Positions 9,286-18,510 of a stretch of DNA of 64,000 nucleotides are shown here, piece by piece. Location: NCBI RefSeq assembly GCF_026020075.1, contig NZ_CP102772.1, positions 496,001-560,000 of the forward strand, written 5' to 3'. The first letter of the stretch is position 1. Each line of letters begins with the position of its first letter. The position numbers and the translations under genes are program-made. This DNA comes from Bosea sp. NBC_00550 (lineage in GTDB: Bacteria > Pseudomonadota > Alphaproteobacteria > Rhizobiales > Beijerinckiaceae). The notes below the pieces were generated by a model. That model ran no database searches, was not told the DNA's origin, and worked only from the letters and a program-made list of their open reading frames with translations.

Positions 9286-9669
9286 ATGCCCCTGATCCGT
9301 ATTTCCATGCGGCGCGGCCGCCCGGCTTCCGAGCCCGCCGCGATCATCGACGGCGTCTACAAGGCGTTGCGCGAAACCTTCGAGGTGCCGGAAAAGGACC
9401 TCTTCGCCGTCGTGCACCAGCATGATGCCGACGAGTTCGTCTTCGATGCCAACTATTTCGGCTTCAACCGCAGCGCGGGGCTGGTGATCATCCAGATCAC
9501 CGTCGCCAATACGCGCGGCGTGACGCAGAAGAAGAAGCTCTATGCCGCGATCGCCGAGAACCTCGCGCGCGAGCCAGGGCTGAAGCCCGACGACATCTTC
9601 ATCAACCTCGTCGAGGTCAAGCGCGAGGACTGGTCCTTCGGCGGCGGGATCGCCCAGTACGTGGCGTGA
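9286..9669 (+). CDS. Tautomerase family protein
   Basis: A 127-aa protein of the 4-oxalocrotonate tautomerase/MIF superfamily. It starts Met-Pro (MPLIRISMRRG), so after methionine removal Pro1 can be the catalytic base. It is about twice the 62-residue 4-OT unit and resembles the tautomerase-family proteins that carry VHQH and an EDWSFG segment near the end. A strong ribosome-binding site (GAAGGAG) precedes the ATG at 9286. Divergent LysR control suggests induction by an aromatic or keto-enol substrate, but the substrate cannot be read from sequence. Confidence 0.82.
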   Translation: MPLIRISMRRGRPASEPAAIIDGVYKALRETFEVPEKDLFAVVHQHDADEFVFDANYFGFNRSAGLVIIQITVANTRGVTQKKKLYAAIAENLAREPGLKPDDIFINLVEVKREDWSFGGGIAQYVA

Positions 9670-9696
9670 GGCGTCGTTTCCGCTCACCTCCGCGCC

Positions 9697-9801
9697 GTCA
9701 TCCCGGACAAGCGGCGAAGCCGTGCAGATCCGGGATCCATCGTAGAGCACCGGAACCCTACGATGGATCCCGGCGCTCCGCTTCGCTTCGGCCGGGATGA
9801 C
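9697..9801. repeat. GTCAT...ATGAC intergenic palindrome, copy C
   Basis: A 105-bp element starting GTCATCCCGG and ending CCGGGATGAC. Its centre holds a perfect inverted repeat, GGATCCATCGTAG ... CTACGATGGATCC. It lies between the tautomerase gene and recO and matches the sub-family of the copies at 18381 and 36751. Confidence 0.85.
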
Positions 9802-9851
9802 ATTGCACTGGAAATTGCAGCGACGACCCTCCCACTCTACATCCTGTCCTC

Positions 9852-10598
9852 ATGGAATGGACGGACGAGGGCACGATCATCGGCCTCAAGGCTCATGGCG
9901 AAAGCGCCGCGATCCTGGAGGTGATGACCCGCGACCATGGCCGCCATCTCGGGCTCGTCCGGGGCGGGCGCTCGGCCAAGGCTCAGGCCCCGCTGCAGCC
10001 GGGCAACAGCGTCTCGTTGACGTGGCGCGCCCGGCTCGACGAGCATCTCGGCGAATACAAGGTCGAACTGCTGACCTCCCATGCCGCAAGGCTGATCGAG
10101 GCGCCGGTCGCGCTCTACGGGCTGGCGACGGTTGCCGGCCTGCTGCGCCTGCTGCCGGAGCGCGATCCGCATCCCGGTCTCTACGAAGGGTTCTCGGTGC
10201 TGATCGCTCATCTCGACGAGCCGCGCCTCGCCCCCGCGCTGGTCGTGCGCTTCGAGCTCGCCATGCTGTCAGAACTCGGCTTCGGGCTCGACCTGGCGCG
10301 CTGCGCCGCGACCGGCTCGACCGACGATCTCAGCCATGTCTCGCCGAAGTCGGGCAAGGCGGTCAGCCGCCCGGCGGCGCAGCCCTATCTCGACCGACTG
10401 CTGGCGCTGCCGGCCTTTCTCGTCGAGGGGCAGGGCGGGCGCCAGCCATCGGCCGCCGATATTCTCTCGGGCTTCGCCTTGACCGGGTTTTTCCTGCGTC
10501 GGCACCTCTTCGAACCGCGCGGTTTGCAGGAGCCGCCGGAGCGCGCAAGGCTGGTTGAGCTGGCGACGCGCGCAGCCGCGAATTCATCCACCGATTGA
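9852..10598 (+). CDS. recO: DNA repair protein RecO
   Basis: Recombination mediator that helps load RecA on SSB-coated single strands in the RecFOR pathway. The 248-aa protein has the N-terminal OB-fold (WTDEGTIIGLKAHGESAAILEVMTRD, in two strands) and the helical C-terminal domain with FELAMLSELGFGLDL. Only one cysteine (C304-type positions are not recognisable) remains in the zinc region, as in many alphaproteobacterial RecO. It precedes parC by 122 bp on the same strand. In many relatives it follows era; here it is several kilobases from rnc and reads the other way. Confidence 0.92.
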   Translation: MEWTDEGTIIGLKAHGESAAILEVMTRDHGRHLGLVRGGRSAKAQAPLQPGNSVSLTWRARLDEHLGEYKVELLTSHAARLIEAPVALYGLATVAGLLRLLPERDPHPGLYEGFSVLIAHLDEPRLAPALVVRFELAMLSELGFGLDLARCAATGSTDDLSHVSPKSGKAVSRPAAQPYLDRLLALPAFLVEGQGGRQPSAADILSGFALTGFFLRRHLFEPRGLQEPPERARLVELATRAAANSSTD

Positions 10599-10720
10599 AC
10601 GCAAAATGCCGGTCCTGGCGTTTGCGCGCATGGGCGCGTACCTGCATTGTTCTGGCGGGCTGATTCGTGCTGTGCCATAGAGCATCACGCGAATTTCGAC
10701 GAGACGAGGGCTGACGAAGC

Positions 10721-12967
10721 ATGGGCAAACCGGTCGATCCGCCGCCGGAGGATGAATCCGAGCGCATCGATCTGAAATCGGCGCTCGAAGAGCGCTATCT
10801 CGCCTATGCGCTCTCCACCATCATGCACCGCGCCCTGCCGGACGCGCGCGACGGGCTGAAGCCGGTCCACCGCCGCATCCTGCACGCCATGCGGCTGCTC
10901 CGGCTCGACCCCGGCCAGGTCCACAAGAAATGCGCCCGCATCGTCGGCGACGTCATCGGTAAGTTCCACCCGCATGGCGACCAGTCGGTCTACGACGCGC
11001 TGGTGCGCCTCGCGCAGGATTTCGCCCAGCGCTACCCGCTCGTCGACGGGCAGGGCAATTTTGGCAATATCGACGGCGATAACGCCGCCGCCTACCGCTA
11101 CACCGAAGCACGCATGACCGAGGTCGCGCGGCTGCTCCTCGACGGTATCGACGAGGATGCGGTCGATTTCCGCGAGACCTATAACGGCGAGGACGAGGAG
11201 CCGGTCGTGCTCCCGGCGGCCTTCCCGAACCTGCTCGCCAACGGTTCGCAGGGCATCGCGGTGGGCATGGCGACCTCGATCCCGCCGCACAACGCCGCCG
11301 AGCTCTGCGACGCCGCGCTCTATCTGATCCAGCATCCGGAAACCTCCTCCGAACAGCTCATGACCTTCGTGCCCGGCCCGGATTTCCCGACGGGCGGCAT
11401 CATCGTCGAGACCCGCGCCTCGATGGCGGAGACCTATCGCACCGGGCGCGGCGCCTTCCGCACCCGCGCGCGCTGGATGAAGGAGGATCTAGAGCGAGGT
11501 GCCTGGCAGGTCGTCGTCACCGAAATCCCCTACATGGTCTCGAAGGGCCGGCTGATCGAGAAGATCGCCGAGCTGCTCAACGACAAGAAGCTGCCGCTGG
11601 TCGCCGATCTGCGCGACGAGTCGGCAGAGGACATCCGCATCGTCATCGAGCCGCGTGCCCGCAACGTCGATGCCAACCTGATGATGGAATCGCTCTTCCG
11701 GCTCTCGGAGCTGGAAGCGCGCATTCCGATGAACATGAACGTGCTGACCGGCGGGTTGGTGCCGCGCGTGCTTGGTCTCTCCGAGGCCTTGCGTGCCTGG
11801 CTGGACCATCGCCGCGACGTGCTGCTGCGGCGCTCGCGCTTCCGGCTCGGCCAGATCGAGAAGCGTCTCGAAATCCTGCGCGGCCTGCTGATCGTCTATC
11901 TCGATCTCGATCGCGTCATCAAGATCATCCGCGAGGAGGACGAGCCGAAGATCGAGCTGATGCGCTATTTCGAGCTCAGTGAGGTCCAGGCCAACGCGAT
12001 CCTCGACACGCGCCTGCGTGCCTTGCGCAAGCTCGAGGAGATGCAGCTCAAGACCGAGCTCGACGAATTGACCAAGGAGAAGGAGCAGATCGAAGGTCTG
12101 CTCGCCTCCGAGGTGACGCAGTGGAAGACCATCGCCTGGGACATCCGCCAGGTGAAGAAGACCTTCGGCCCGGAAACGGTGATCGGCAAGCGGCGCACCG
12201 ATTTCGCCGATATGCCCGAGACGACCGACATCGACCTGACCCAGGCCATGGTCGAGCGCGAGCCGGTCACGGTGGTCATCTCGAAGAAGGGCTGGATCCG
12301 CGCGCTGAAGGGCCATGTCCAGGATCGCTCCAGCTTCTCCTTCAAGGGCGACGACGCGCTCCAGACGGCCTTCTTCACCGAGACGACGGCAAAGGTGCTG
12401 GTGCTTGCCTCGAACGGCAAGGTCTTCACGCTCGACGCCTCCAAGCTGCCGGGCGGCCGCGGCTTCGGCGATCCGATCCGCCTGATGATCGAGCTGGAGG
12501 AGGCGGCCGAGATCGTCTCGGCTTTCGCCTACAAGCCGGGCTCCAAGCTGCTGATGGTGACCAGCGAGGGCAGGGGCTTCGTCGCGCCGGCCGACGATGT
12601 CGTCGCCAACACCCGCAAGGGCCGTCAGGTGCTCAATGTCGACGGCAAGGCGGTCGCGGTGCTGGCGGTTCCTGCGGAGGGCGACCATGTCGCGATCATC
12701 GGCGAGAACCGCAAGCTGCTCTGCTTCCCGATCTCGGAAGTGGCGGAGATGGGACGCGGCAAGGGCGTTCGCCTGCAGCGCTACAAGGATGGCGGCCTGT
12801 CCGACGCCAGGACCTTCAACCTCGCCGACGGCCTCACCTGGCTCGACACCTCCGGCCGGACCTGGACCGTGACGCAGGCCGATCTGCTGGAATGGCTCGG
12901 CCATCGCGCCGAAGCAGGCCGCCTGCCGCCCAAGGGCTTCCCGAAGAGCAATACGTTCGGGGGGTAG
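10721..12967 (+). CDS. parC: DNA topoisomerase IV subunit A
   Basis: Cleaves and rejoins DNA in the ParC2ParE2 decatenase. The 748-aa protein shows the catalytic tyrosine in YRYTEARM (Tyr127), [10 protein letters not shown] in the quinolone-resistance-determining region, and the shortened C-terminal beta-propeller typical of ParC rather than GyrA (no GyrA box QRRGGKG). The residue matching E. coli ParC Ser80 is Gln88 and that matching Glu84 is Asp92. The ATG at 10721 follows GACGAGGG. Identification is secure. Confidence 0.96.
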   Translation: MGKPVDPPPEDESERIDLKSALEERYLAYALSTIMHRALPDARDGLKPVHRRILHAMRLLRLDPGQVHKKCARIVGDVIGKFHPHGDQSVYDALVRLAQDFAQRYPLVDGQGNFGNIDGDNAAAYRYTEARMTEVARLLLDGIDEDAVDFRETYNGEDEEPVVLPAAFPNLLANGSQGIAVGMATSIPPHNAAELCDAALYLIQHPETSSEQLMTFVPGPDFPTGGIIVETRASMAETYRTGRGAFRTRARWMKEDLERGAWQVVVTEIPYMVSKGRLIEKIAELLNDKKLPLVADLRDESAEDIRIVIEPRARNVDANLMMESLFRLSELEARIPMNMNVLTGGLVPRVLGLSEALRAWLDHRRDVLLRRSRFRLGQIEKRLEILRGLLIVYLDLDRVIKIIREEDEPKIELMRYFELSEVQANAILDTRLRALRKLEEMQLKTELDELTKEKEQIEGLLASEVTQWKTIAWDIRQVKKTFGPETVIGKRRTDFADMPETTDIDLTQAMVEREPVTVVISKKGWIRALKGHVQDRSSFSFKGDDALQTAFFTETTAKVLVLASNGKVFTLDASKLPGGRGFGDPIRLMIELEEAAEIVSAFAYKPGSKLLMVTSEGRGFVAPADDVVANTRKGRQVLNVDGKAVAVLAVPAEGDHVAIIGENRKLLCFPISEVAEMGRGKGVRLQRYKDGGLSDARTFNLADGLTWLDTSGRTWTVTQADLLEWLGHRAEAGRLPPKGFPKSNTFGG

Positions 12968-12986
12968 GCGCGGAGTACGACGAGGC

Positions 12987-13082
12987 GTCATGCTCCGGCT
13001 CTACCCGAGTATCTCTGGAAGGAGAGGCGCCTCATTCGGGAAGAGATTCTCGGGTCGCCGCTGCGCTTTGCCCGAGAATGAC
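12987..13082. repeat. GTCAT...ATGAC intergenic palindrome, copy B
   Basis: A 96-bp element that starts GTCATGCTCCGG and ends CCCGAGAATGAC, with the same GAGATTCTCGGGT segment as the copy at 8228. It lies just after the parC stop, before the convergent outer-membrane protein gene, where it may serve as a bidirectional mRNA 3' end. Confidence 0.8.
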
Positions 13083-13143
13083 GCAAGATCAAGGCTTTGC
13101 GCGGCGTTCCGGAATCACCTCCGCAGTCGCCTGAATCGAATCC

Positions 13144-13737
13144 TCAGCGGATCGCCTGGCCGAAGACACCCACCTCGACGCCGAGCGTGATCTTGTCGGT
13201 TACGGCCCATTCCACCCCGGCGCGCGCTTCCGGGCGCACGGCGATGTCGCTGCGGCTGAAGGGGGCCGCGAAGTCGGTCGCGCCATAGCGCCAGGTCTCG
13301 TTGGCGGCGCTCACGCCGACCTTGGTGTAGAGCAGCACGTCCGGCGTCACCAGCACACCTGTCTTGATCTGGAAGGCGCCGGCGAAGTCGCGCGTGTAGG
13401 CGGCGTTGCCGAAGCTCGGATAGCCGTAGCCGCCGATCGCGGGGGCGTAGTCGATCGCGCCGATGATGCCGTAGACGAAATTGCCCTCGCGCCGCATCGT
13501 CCCGGCCTCGAGCCCGAAGGTCGGCCCGGCGCTGGTGCGCATGTGCTTCGAGCTGGTCACCTGGAAGCCCGACGAGATACGGGCATAGGAACCTTCCCAT
13601 TTCGGCGAGAGACTCGGCTCGTCCCAGGCGAAGGAGGGTACGGCGGCGAAGCCGGTGAGGGGCAGGAAGGTTTGCGCCTCTGCCGCGCCGGTGAAGAAGA
13701 TCGAAAGCGCCGCAGCGGAAAGAAGCGGAAATCTCAC
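13144..13737 (-). CDS. Putative outer-membrane protein with signal peptide
   Basis: A 197-aa exported protein. From the GTG at 13737 the N-terminus reads as a clean signal peptide (MRFPLLSAAALSIFFTGAAEA, with cleavage before QTF); the longer reading from 13782 buries this sequence, so the GTG is preferred, with GAGGAT upstream. The mature part alternates hydrophobic and polar residues with aromatic strand ends, consistent with a small beta-barrel of the kind seen in rhizobial outer-membrane proteins. It has no close functional assignment. It is convergent with parC and faces a DUF2336 gene upstream. Confidence 0.7.
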   Translation of the reverse strand: MRFPLLSAAALSIFFTGAAEAQTFLPLTGFAAVPSFAWDEPSLSPKWEGSYARISSGFQVTSSKHMRTSAGPTFGLEAGTMRREGNFVYGIIGAIDYAPAIGGYGYPSFGNAAYTRDFAGAFQIKTGVLVTPDVLLYTKVGVSAANETWRYGATDFAAPFSRSDIAVRPEARAGVEWAVTDKITLGVEVGVFGQAIR

Positions 13738-13827
13738 GTCGAAGCCATCCTCGCGCAGAAGCGCCCTGCGGGAGGCTAGCATGAGGCGGGTCGAATGTCG
13801 CGGTTTTGTGGCGCGGCCACGGGTCGC

Positions 13828-14865
13828 TCAGGCGATCTTCGTCCTGAGCTTGAGGAAGCGCAGCGTCCGTTCCGCCGTTGCGAGATCGAGCTTGGCGTAG
13901 GCGTCGACATCGTCATCGATGTCGCGCGACGAGAAGTAGAGCCGCCGCGCGCGCAATTGCAGGATGGCGCGGAAGGCCGTGGTGCCGATCCCCAGCGCGC
14001 GGCAGGTGACGGCGATGCCGCTGGCATCCCGCTGCATCAGCACGCGCAGCGCCTGCTCGATCGAGATGTCGGATATCTGCGCCAGAACCTGCGCGAGATG
14101 GTAGGCGCGATCCTCGTCGGCCAGCATGGTGAGCACGTCGTCGACCTCGCGGACCTTCGCCGCAAGGTCGGAGAGCAGGAGCTTGACCTCGAGGCGCTGC
14201 TGGCGCGCCTGCCGGGCAAGCGAGACAGCTTCCTCCGTCGCGCTCGCGCTCGGGGCAGGTCCATCGGCGAACTGCTCGACGATCCGCAGCACGCGTTGCG
14301 CCCGGTTTGGTGCAAGGTCGGATCGGCGGGCGAGAGCGCCGGTGACCGCGGCGTCGTTACTCCCACGCTCGAGCAACCGGTCGAAGCCGCGATCCGAGAA
14401 GGCGGCGCCCTCATTGGCGCTGACGGTGTGCAACACCTTCTGGTCGCCGCGTTCGACGAGGATGTCCGTGACGCCCTCGGAGAGACGGGCGCGCTCGGCG
14501 ATGGCGACGAGGTGCTGCTGCGACTGGCTCACCGCGATGGCGGCGAGGTCGGTGTCCGTCAGCACAGGCGAGAGGGTCAGGACGAGCCGGGCGACCTCCG
14601 CATTGCTGTCGCCACCGAGCGTGACCGCGACGTTGTGCGGCAGCGTCGGCATGCTCGCCACGCGGTCGGCATAGCCCTTGCGCTCGTCGTCGCCGAGATG
14701 GGGAAGCGAGCTCGTCGCGATCTCCCCATAGTGATCCTTGACGGTGTCGCTGGGTTCCTGGTCGAGCAGGAACAGATCCGTGACGGCATGAAGCAACTGC
14801 CGGCGCGAATCCGACGACATGTCGGCCGGCATCCGGGTCAGGTTACGCAACATGAAGGCCCCCAC
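13828..14865 (-). CDS. DUF2336 domain protein
   Basis: A 345-aa soluble, helix-rich protein of the DUF2336 family, common in alphaproteobacteria and of unknown molecular function. The body contains repeated helical hairpins (LVLTLSPVLTDTDLAAIA; LLSDLAAKVREVDDVLTML) like a HEAT-type solenoid. No catalytic motif is evident. Met1 or Met5 could be the start. The neighbours give no operon partner. Confidence 0.72.
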   Translation of the reverse strand: MGAFMLRNLTRMPADMSSDSRRQLLHAVTDLFLLDQEPSDTVKDHYGEIATSSLPHLGDDERKGYADRVASMPTLPHNVAVTLGGDSNAEVARLVLTLSPVLTDTDLAAIAVSQSQQHLVAIAERARLSEGVTDILVERGDQKVLHTVSANEGAAFSDRGFDRLLERGSNDAAVTGALARRSDLAPNRAQRVLRIVEQFADGPAPSASATEEAVSLARQARQQRLEVKLLLSDLAAKVREVDDVLTMLADEDRAYHLAQVLAQISDISIEQALRVLMQRDASGIAVTCRALGIGTTAFRAILQLRARRLYFSSRDIDDDVDAYAKLDLATAERTLRFLKLRTKIA

Positions 14866-15007
14866 GGCAAAGCAGCGACGGCATCATGCCCGAACCAGCT
14901 TGATTTACTCTTAAGGCAACAGACTCGTTTTCTGGACAGCGGGATGGTGATGCCCCGCCGTCCAGCCCGTGGTGTACGTGCCGGCGCCTGCCAGCCGGTC
15001 TTCCAGG

Positions 15008-16369
15008 TTACGCACCTATAGGTTGCGTATTTCGTGTCAGGAGGTGATCGATCAGGGCCATCGCGATCAGCGACGCTCCGACCAGCGGGAAAACGAGCCC
15101 CCCGACCGCGAGCAGGCCGACGACAATGCGCAGCGTCCCCCTCTCCGCCGGCAGCGGCGGGACACCGAGCGAGCCCTGGGGCCGCCGCTTCCACCACATC
15201 ACCAGAGCCGAGACGGCCAGCAGGATGATCGCGAAGCAGACCGCTAGCATCAGGAGTTGGTTCGCCAGACCGAATTCCTGGCACATATGGACGTTGACGC
15301 CCCATTCCAGCGCCTTGCCGAGCGGTCCGTAGTCGGAAAAGCCCATGTCGAGCAGCGGCTTGCCGCTGTATTGATCCAGATGGATCACCCGCTGGAACGC
15401 CATGTCCTTCGGATAGACCGAGCCCGTGTAGACGCCGGCCGGACCGCTCGGGAGATTGACGGCATAACCCCGCTTCAGCCCGAGGCGATCGAAGGTCGCG
15501 ATGGCAGCATCGAGATCGATAGGCTTGCCTCCGGCGCCTGCCGATTCAGGCATCCTGGCCTGTTCGAGCGACCATGAGGTCGGCCCGGCATGGGCGAGGT
15601 GCTCGTCGGACATCGGCACGGCGACGCGGACACCGGCCGGATAGCCGAAATTGTGGCCGTTGGCCCATTGGTTGACCTTGGCTCCCCAGAGCACCGACCA
15701 GGGCATGCCGGTGATGGCGAGGAACAGGATGAAGCCGCCGGCGACGAACCCGGTCACGGCATGGAGATCGCGCCAGAACACCCGCTGGCGCGGCTTGCCG
15801 CGCACGGTGACGACACCGTCGCGCTGCTTGCGAGGCCACCACAGATACAGGCCGGTCAGGACGAGCAATATCGCCCAGCCGCCGACGATCTCGATGACGC
15901 CGTTCGCGATCGGCCCGAAATAGGCGAGGCTGTGCAATTGACGGATCACCCACATCAACGTGCCGCGATCGGGGATCTGGCCGAGGACGCGGCCGTCATA
16001 GGGATCGACATAGACCACCATCCGCGTCCCGGCAGCATCGCGCAGGGTGACCTCGGCCGACGCGGTCGCGGTCTCTGGAGGCACATATTTCACGGGCTGA
16101 CCGGGAAAGGCCCGCATGGCCTGCGCGACGATTTCGGTCGGCGGTCGCTCGGTTGTCTGTCGGGCCTCGACCTGCTTGACGTCGCGGTGGATCAGGCCGT
16201 CGATCTCGGCCCGGAACAGGTAGAGCCCGCCCGTCACGGCCAGCAGGATGAGGAAGGGCAGGGTGATGAGCCCGGCATAGAAATGCCAGCGCCAGACGGC
16301 GCGATAGAGGGATGCGGCTTGCCGGCCCGCGCGCTCGGGCGCGGCCGTAGCCGTGGAAACGGTTGTCAT
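15008..16369 (-). CDS. PepSY-associated transmembrane protein (PiuB-like)
   Basis: A 453-aa inner-membrane protein of the PepSY_TM family, members of which are linked to siderophore or iron reduction and to metal homeostasis. The N-terminal anchor (WRWHFYAGLITLPFLILLAVTG, broken by polar residues) begins with the family's W-x-W-H motif; three further membrane segments include HAVTGFVAGGFILFLAITG and a C-terminal pair around LLAVSALVMWWKRR. The ATG at 16369 follows AGGAA. It lies 34 bp after a small DUF2946-like gene on the same strand, so the two probably form an operon. Confidence 0.85.
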   Translation of the reverse strand: MTTVSTATAAPERAGRQAASLYRAVWRWHFYAGLITLPFLILLAVTGGLYLFRAEIDGLIHRDVKQVEARQTTERPPTEIVAQAMRAFPGQPVKYVPPETATASAEVTLRDAAGTRMVVYVDPYDGRVLGQIPDRGTLMWVIRQLHSLAYFGPIANGVIEIVGGWAILLVLTGLYLWWPRKQRDGVVTVRGKPRQRVFWRDLHAVTGFVAGGFILFLAITGMPWSVLWGAKVNQWANGHNFGYPAGVRVAVPMSDEHLAHAGPTSWSLEQARMPESAGAGGKPIDLDAAIATFDRLGLKRGYAVNLPSGPAGVYTGSVYPKDMAFQRVIHLDQYSGKPLLDMGFSDYGPLGKALEWGVNVHMCQEFGLANQLLMLAVCFAIILLAVSALVMWWKRRPQGSLGVPPLPAERGTLRIVVGLLAVGGLVFPLVGASLIAMALIDHLLTRNTQPIGA

Positions 16370-16403
16370 GAAAATTCCTGGTCTGAGCTGAAGGGGAAGG
16401 GCT

Positions 16404-16790
16404 TCAGGCCAGGGAAGGGGGAGCGCGGGCGCCGAGCGGATAGCCATGCGCTGCGGGAGCCGGGTCGGCGGCTGCCCGCGGAACGGAAACGATATGCGGC
16501 GCCGGCTCTCGCCGGGGGATCGCGAAGGGCACTGCGGGCGGTGGCAGCGCAGTCGCCGACAGACAGAGACTCGCGCAGCAATCGGGCAGCCTGCCGCCGC
16601 TGCTATCCGGAGCAGGCTCCGCCGGGGCGGTTTGGCCGGGCGCGCAAAGCGGATGCAGCAGAGTGGGCGAAGGCTGCGCCGATATCCCGGCGGCGAGCGC
16701 CGCGAGCGTCGTCTGCAGAACGACGACATAGACGGCCAGCAGCGCGATGGCGCTCCTGTGCCAGTTCGTCCGTCCTGTCGTCCCCTTCAT
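16404..16790 (-). CDS. DUF2946-like small membrane protein
   Basis: A 128-aa protein with a single N-terminal hydrophobic segment (residues ~14-35) and a proline/alanine-rich extracytoplasmic part containing several cysteines (HPLCAPG, PDCCASLCLSA). The cysteine spacing and position resemble DUF2946 proteins, often encoded next to TonB receptors or PepSY proteins in metal-handling loci. Here it precedes a PepSY-TM gene. A role in heavy-metal or heme/siderophore handling is inference from this pairing only. Confidence 0.6.
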   Translation of the reverse strand: MKGTTGRTNWHRSAIALLAVYVVVLQTTLAALAAGISAQPSPTLLHPLCAPGQTAPAEPAPDSSGGRLPDCCASLCLSATALPPPAVPFAIPRREPAPHIVSVPRAAADPAPAAHGYPLGARAPPSLA

Positions 16791-16852
16791 GCAGAAGCGC
16801 TTAGCCGATCCGTCGGGCCGGCGGAAGCGCGCAGCGTGACGCTGCCTTCTGT

Positions 16853-18052
16853 TCAGGCGGCCGGCAGGCAGGCCGGGCCGAGCGGCTCGAAGCTCTTATA
16901 GGTCAGGATGAATTCCTGATGTCCGAGTTCTTCGGACTTGGTCTTGCCGCCCTGGCCGAGCGAGACGACGAGGTCGCGGATCTCGGTGCCGACTTCGTCG
17001 AGGCCGGCCCGGCCTTCGAGGATGCGCCCGGCATCGATGTCCATATCCTCCGACATCCGGCGATAGGTCTCGGGATTGGCGCAGATCTTCACCACCGGCG
17101 AGATCGCCGATCCCACGACCGAGCCTCTGCCGGTGACGAACAGCACGCAATGCGCCCCGCAGGCGATCAGTTCCGCGATCTCGGCATTGTCGTTGATGTT
17201 GGGGAAGCCGAAGCGAACTTCGCCATCCGGCACGACGTCGAGCAGATAGAGCCCGCCGTGTGGCGGCACGTCGCCGGGCTTGATCAGGCCGGAGATCGGC
17301 GAGGCCCCGGATTTGGCATAGGCGCCCATCGATTTCTCCTCGATGGTCGAGAGCCCGCCCTCGGCATTGCCGGCGGCGAAGGAGCCGTAGCCCAGTGTCG
17401 CGTAATAGCGCGCTGCCTTGGCCACGGATTTCTCCAGCTCGGCGCCGAGTTCGGGCGTCACCGCGCGCGCCGCCATGATGTGCTCGCAGCCGATCAGCTC
17501 GCCGGTCTCCTCGAAGATGCAGGCGGCGCCCTCCGAGATGAGCTGGTCGAAGGCGCGCCCCGCCGCGGGGTTGCCGGTGATGCCGGAGGTGCCGTCGGAG
17601 CCGCCGCAGACCGTGCCCACGACGAGTTCGGACACCGCCATCGGCACCGTCTCCTGCGTGTCGAGCGCGATGCGCTGCTCCTCGACCCAGGCCCGGCCTT
17701 CGCGGATCGAGGCACGCGTGCCGCCGGTGCCCTGGATGATGATGGTCTTGACCGGCCGGCCGGTGGCGCGCACCGCCCGCTCCAGCGCGTATTTGTTGAA
17801 GCTCTCGCAACCCAGCGAGACCAGCAGCACGGCGCCGACATTCGGATGGGTGCAAAGCTGCTCCATCATCCGCTCGGCATAGGGGTTCGGATAGCACCCG
17901 GGGAAGCCGATGGCGTGGACGCCTTCCTCGCGCCAGGGCAGTGCGATCTCGCGCGCGACATGATGGGCGCACTCGACGAGATAGGCGACCGCGACGGTAT
18001 TGCGGATGCCCTTGCGCCCGTCGGACCGGAGATAGCCGCGCATCTCGCTCAT
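16853..18052 (-). CDS. UxaA-family dehydratase, large subunit
   Basis: A 399-aa protein of the altronate/galactarate dehydratase C-terminal family (also containing SuyB sulfolactate lyase). Family features include GYLRSDGRKGIRN, GFPGCYPNPYAE, VVGTVCGGSDGTSGITGNP and conserved cysteines suited to a metal site. In E. coli UxaA the SAF and catalytic parts are fused; here they are separate genes overlapping by 4 nt (ATGA at 18049-18052), the same split as SuyA/SuyB. The downstream side has no obvious terminator. The substrate (a sugar acid or sulfolactate-like hydroxyacid) is not determined by sequence alone. Confidence 0.82.
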   Translation of the reverse strand: MSEMRGYLRSDGRKGIRNTVAVAYLVECAHHVAREIALPWREEGVHAIGFPGCYPNPYAERMMEQLCTHPNVGAVLLVSLGCESFNKYALERAVRATGRPVKTIIIQGTGGTRASIREGRAWVEEQRIALDTQETVPMAVSELVVGTVCGGSDGTSGITGNPAAGRAFDQLISEGAACIFEETGELIGCEHIMAARAVTPELGAELEKSVAKAARYYATLGYGSFAAGNAEGGLSTIEEKSMGAYAKSGASPISGLIKPGDVPPHGGLYLLDVVPDGEVRFGFPNINDNAEIAELIACGAHCVLFVTGRGSVVGSAISPVVKICANPETYRRMSEDMDIDAGRILEGRAGLDEVGTEIRDLVVSLGQGGKTKSEELGHQEFILTYKSFEPLGPACLPAA

Positions 18053-18360
18053 GCCGAAGCTCCCTTGCGCTCGTCTTCCAAATGATAGGTCGGCGTGTAG
18101 TCGCTTCGCATGTTGTGGACATGGACATGTGCGCCGGCGGCGATCGCCTCGGTCGCCACACCGATCGGCGCGCCGTATTTCAGGATCTTCTCGCCGGCCG
18201 CGATGGCGCGGCGGGCGATCTTGTGGGCGAGCGCGATGTCACGGTCGAGCGCTGCCGGGCCCGAGCCGGTCTCCACCGTCTCGCCGGCCTTGAATCGCAC
18301 CCGCGCGACGAGGACATTGTCGCGCGGATCGAGCAGGATGAGGCGCGGATCGTGGGACAT
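18049..18360 (-). CDS. UxaA-family dehydratase, SAF-domain small subunit
   Basis: A 103-aa SAF domain protein matching the N-terminal region of altronate dehydratase or the SuyA subunit of sulfolactate lyase. Visible features are DNVLVARVRFKAGE, KIARRAIAAGEKILKYG and HVHVHNMRSDY, the last being the conserved end of the SAF domain. It is translationally coupled to the large subunit. The upstream RraA-family gene is on the same strand 150 bp away with an intergenic palindrome between them. Confidence 0.83.
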   Translation of the reverse strand: MSHDPRLILLDPRDNVLVARVRFKAGETVETGSGPAALDRDIALAHKIARRAIAAGEKILKYGAPIGVATEAIAAGAHVHVHNMRSDYTPTYHLEDERKGASA

Positions 18361-18380
18361 GGCGTCCTTTCCCTCTGGTC

Positions 18381-18490
18381 GTCATCCCGGACAAGCCGCC
18401 TTGGCGGCGCTGATCCGGGATCCAAGCCTGAACCTCTGCCAGCCGCGCTCCGGCATGGATCCCGGGCCTCCCTTCGGTCGCCCGGGATGC
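18381..18490. repeat. GTCAT... intergenic palindrome, copy D (one end degenerate)
   Basis: A 110-bp element starting GTCATCCCGGACAAG, with an internal GATCCGGGATCC and CATGGATCCCGGG pair. The right end reads GGGATGCCGG instead of ending ATGAC, so this copy is decayed. It lies between the RraA-family gene and the small dehydratase subunit, inside an apparent operon. Confidence 0.75.
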
Positions 18491-18510
18491 CGGCGCGGTT
18501 GGATTGTCTT

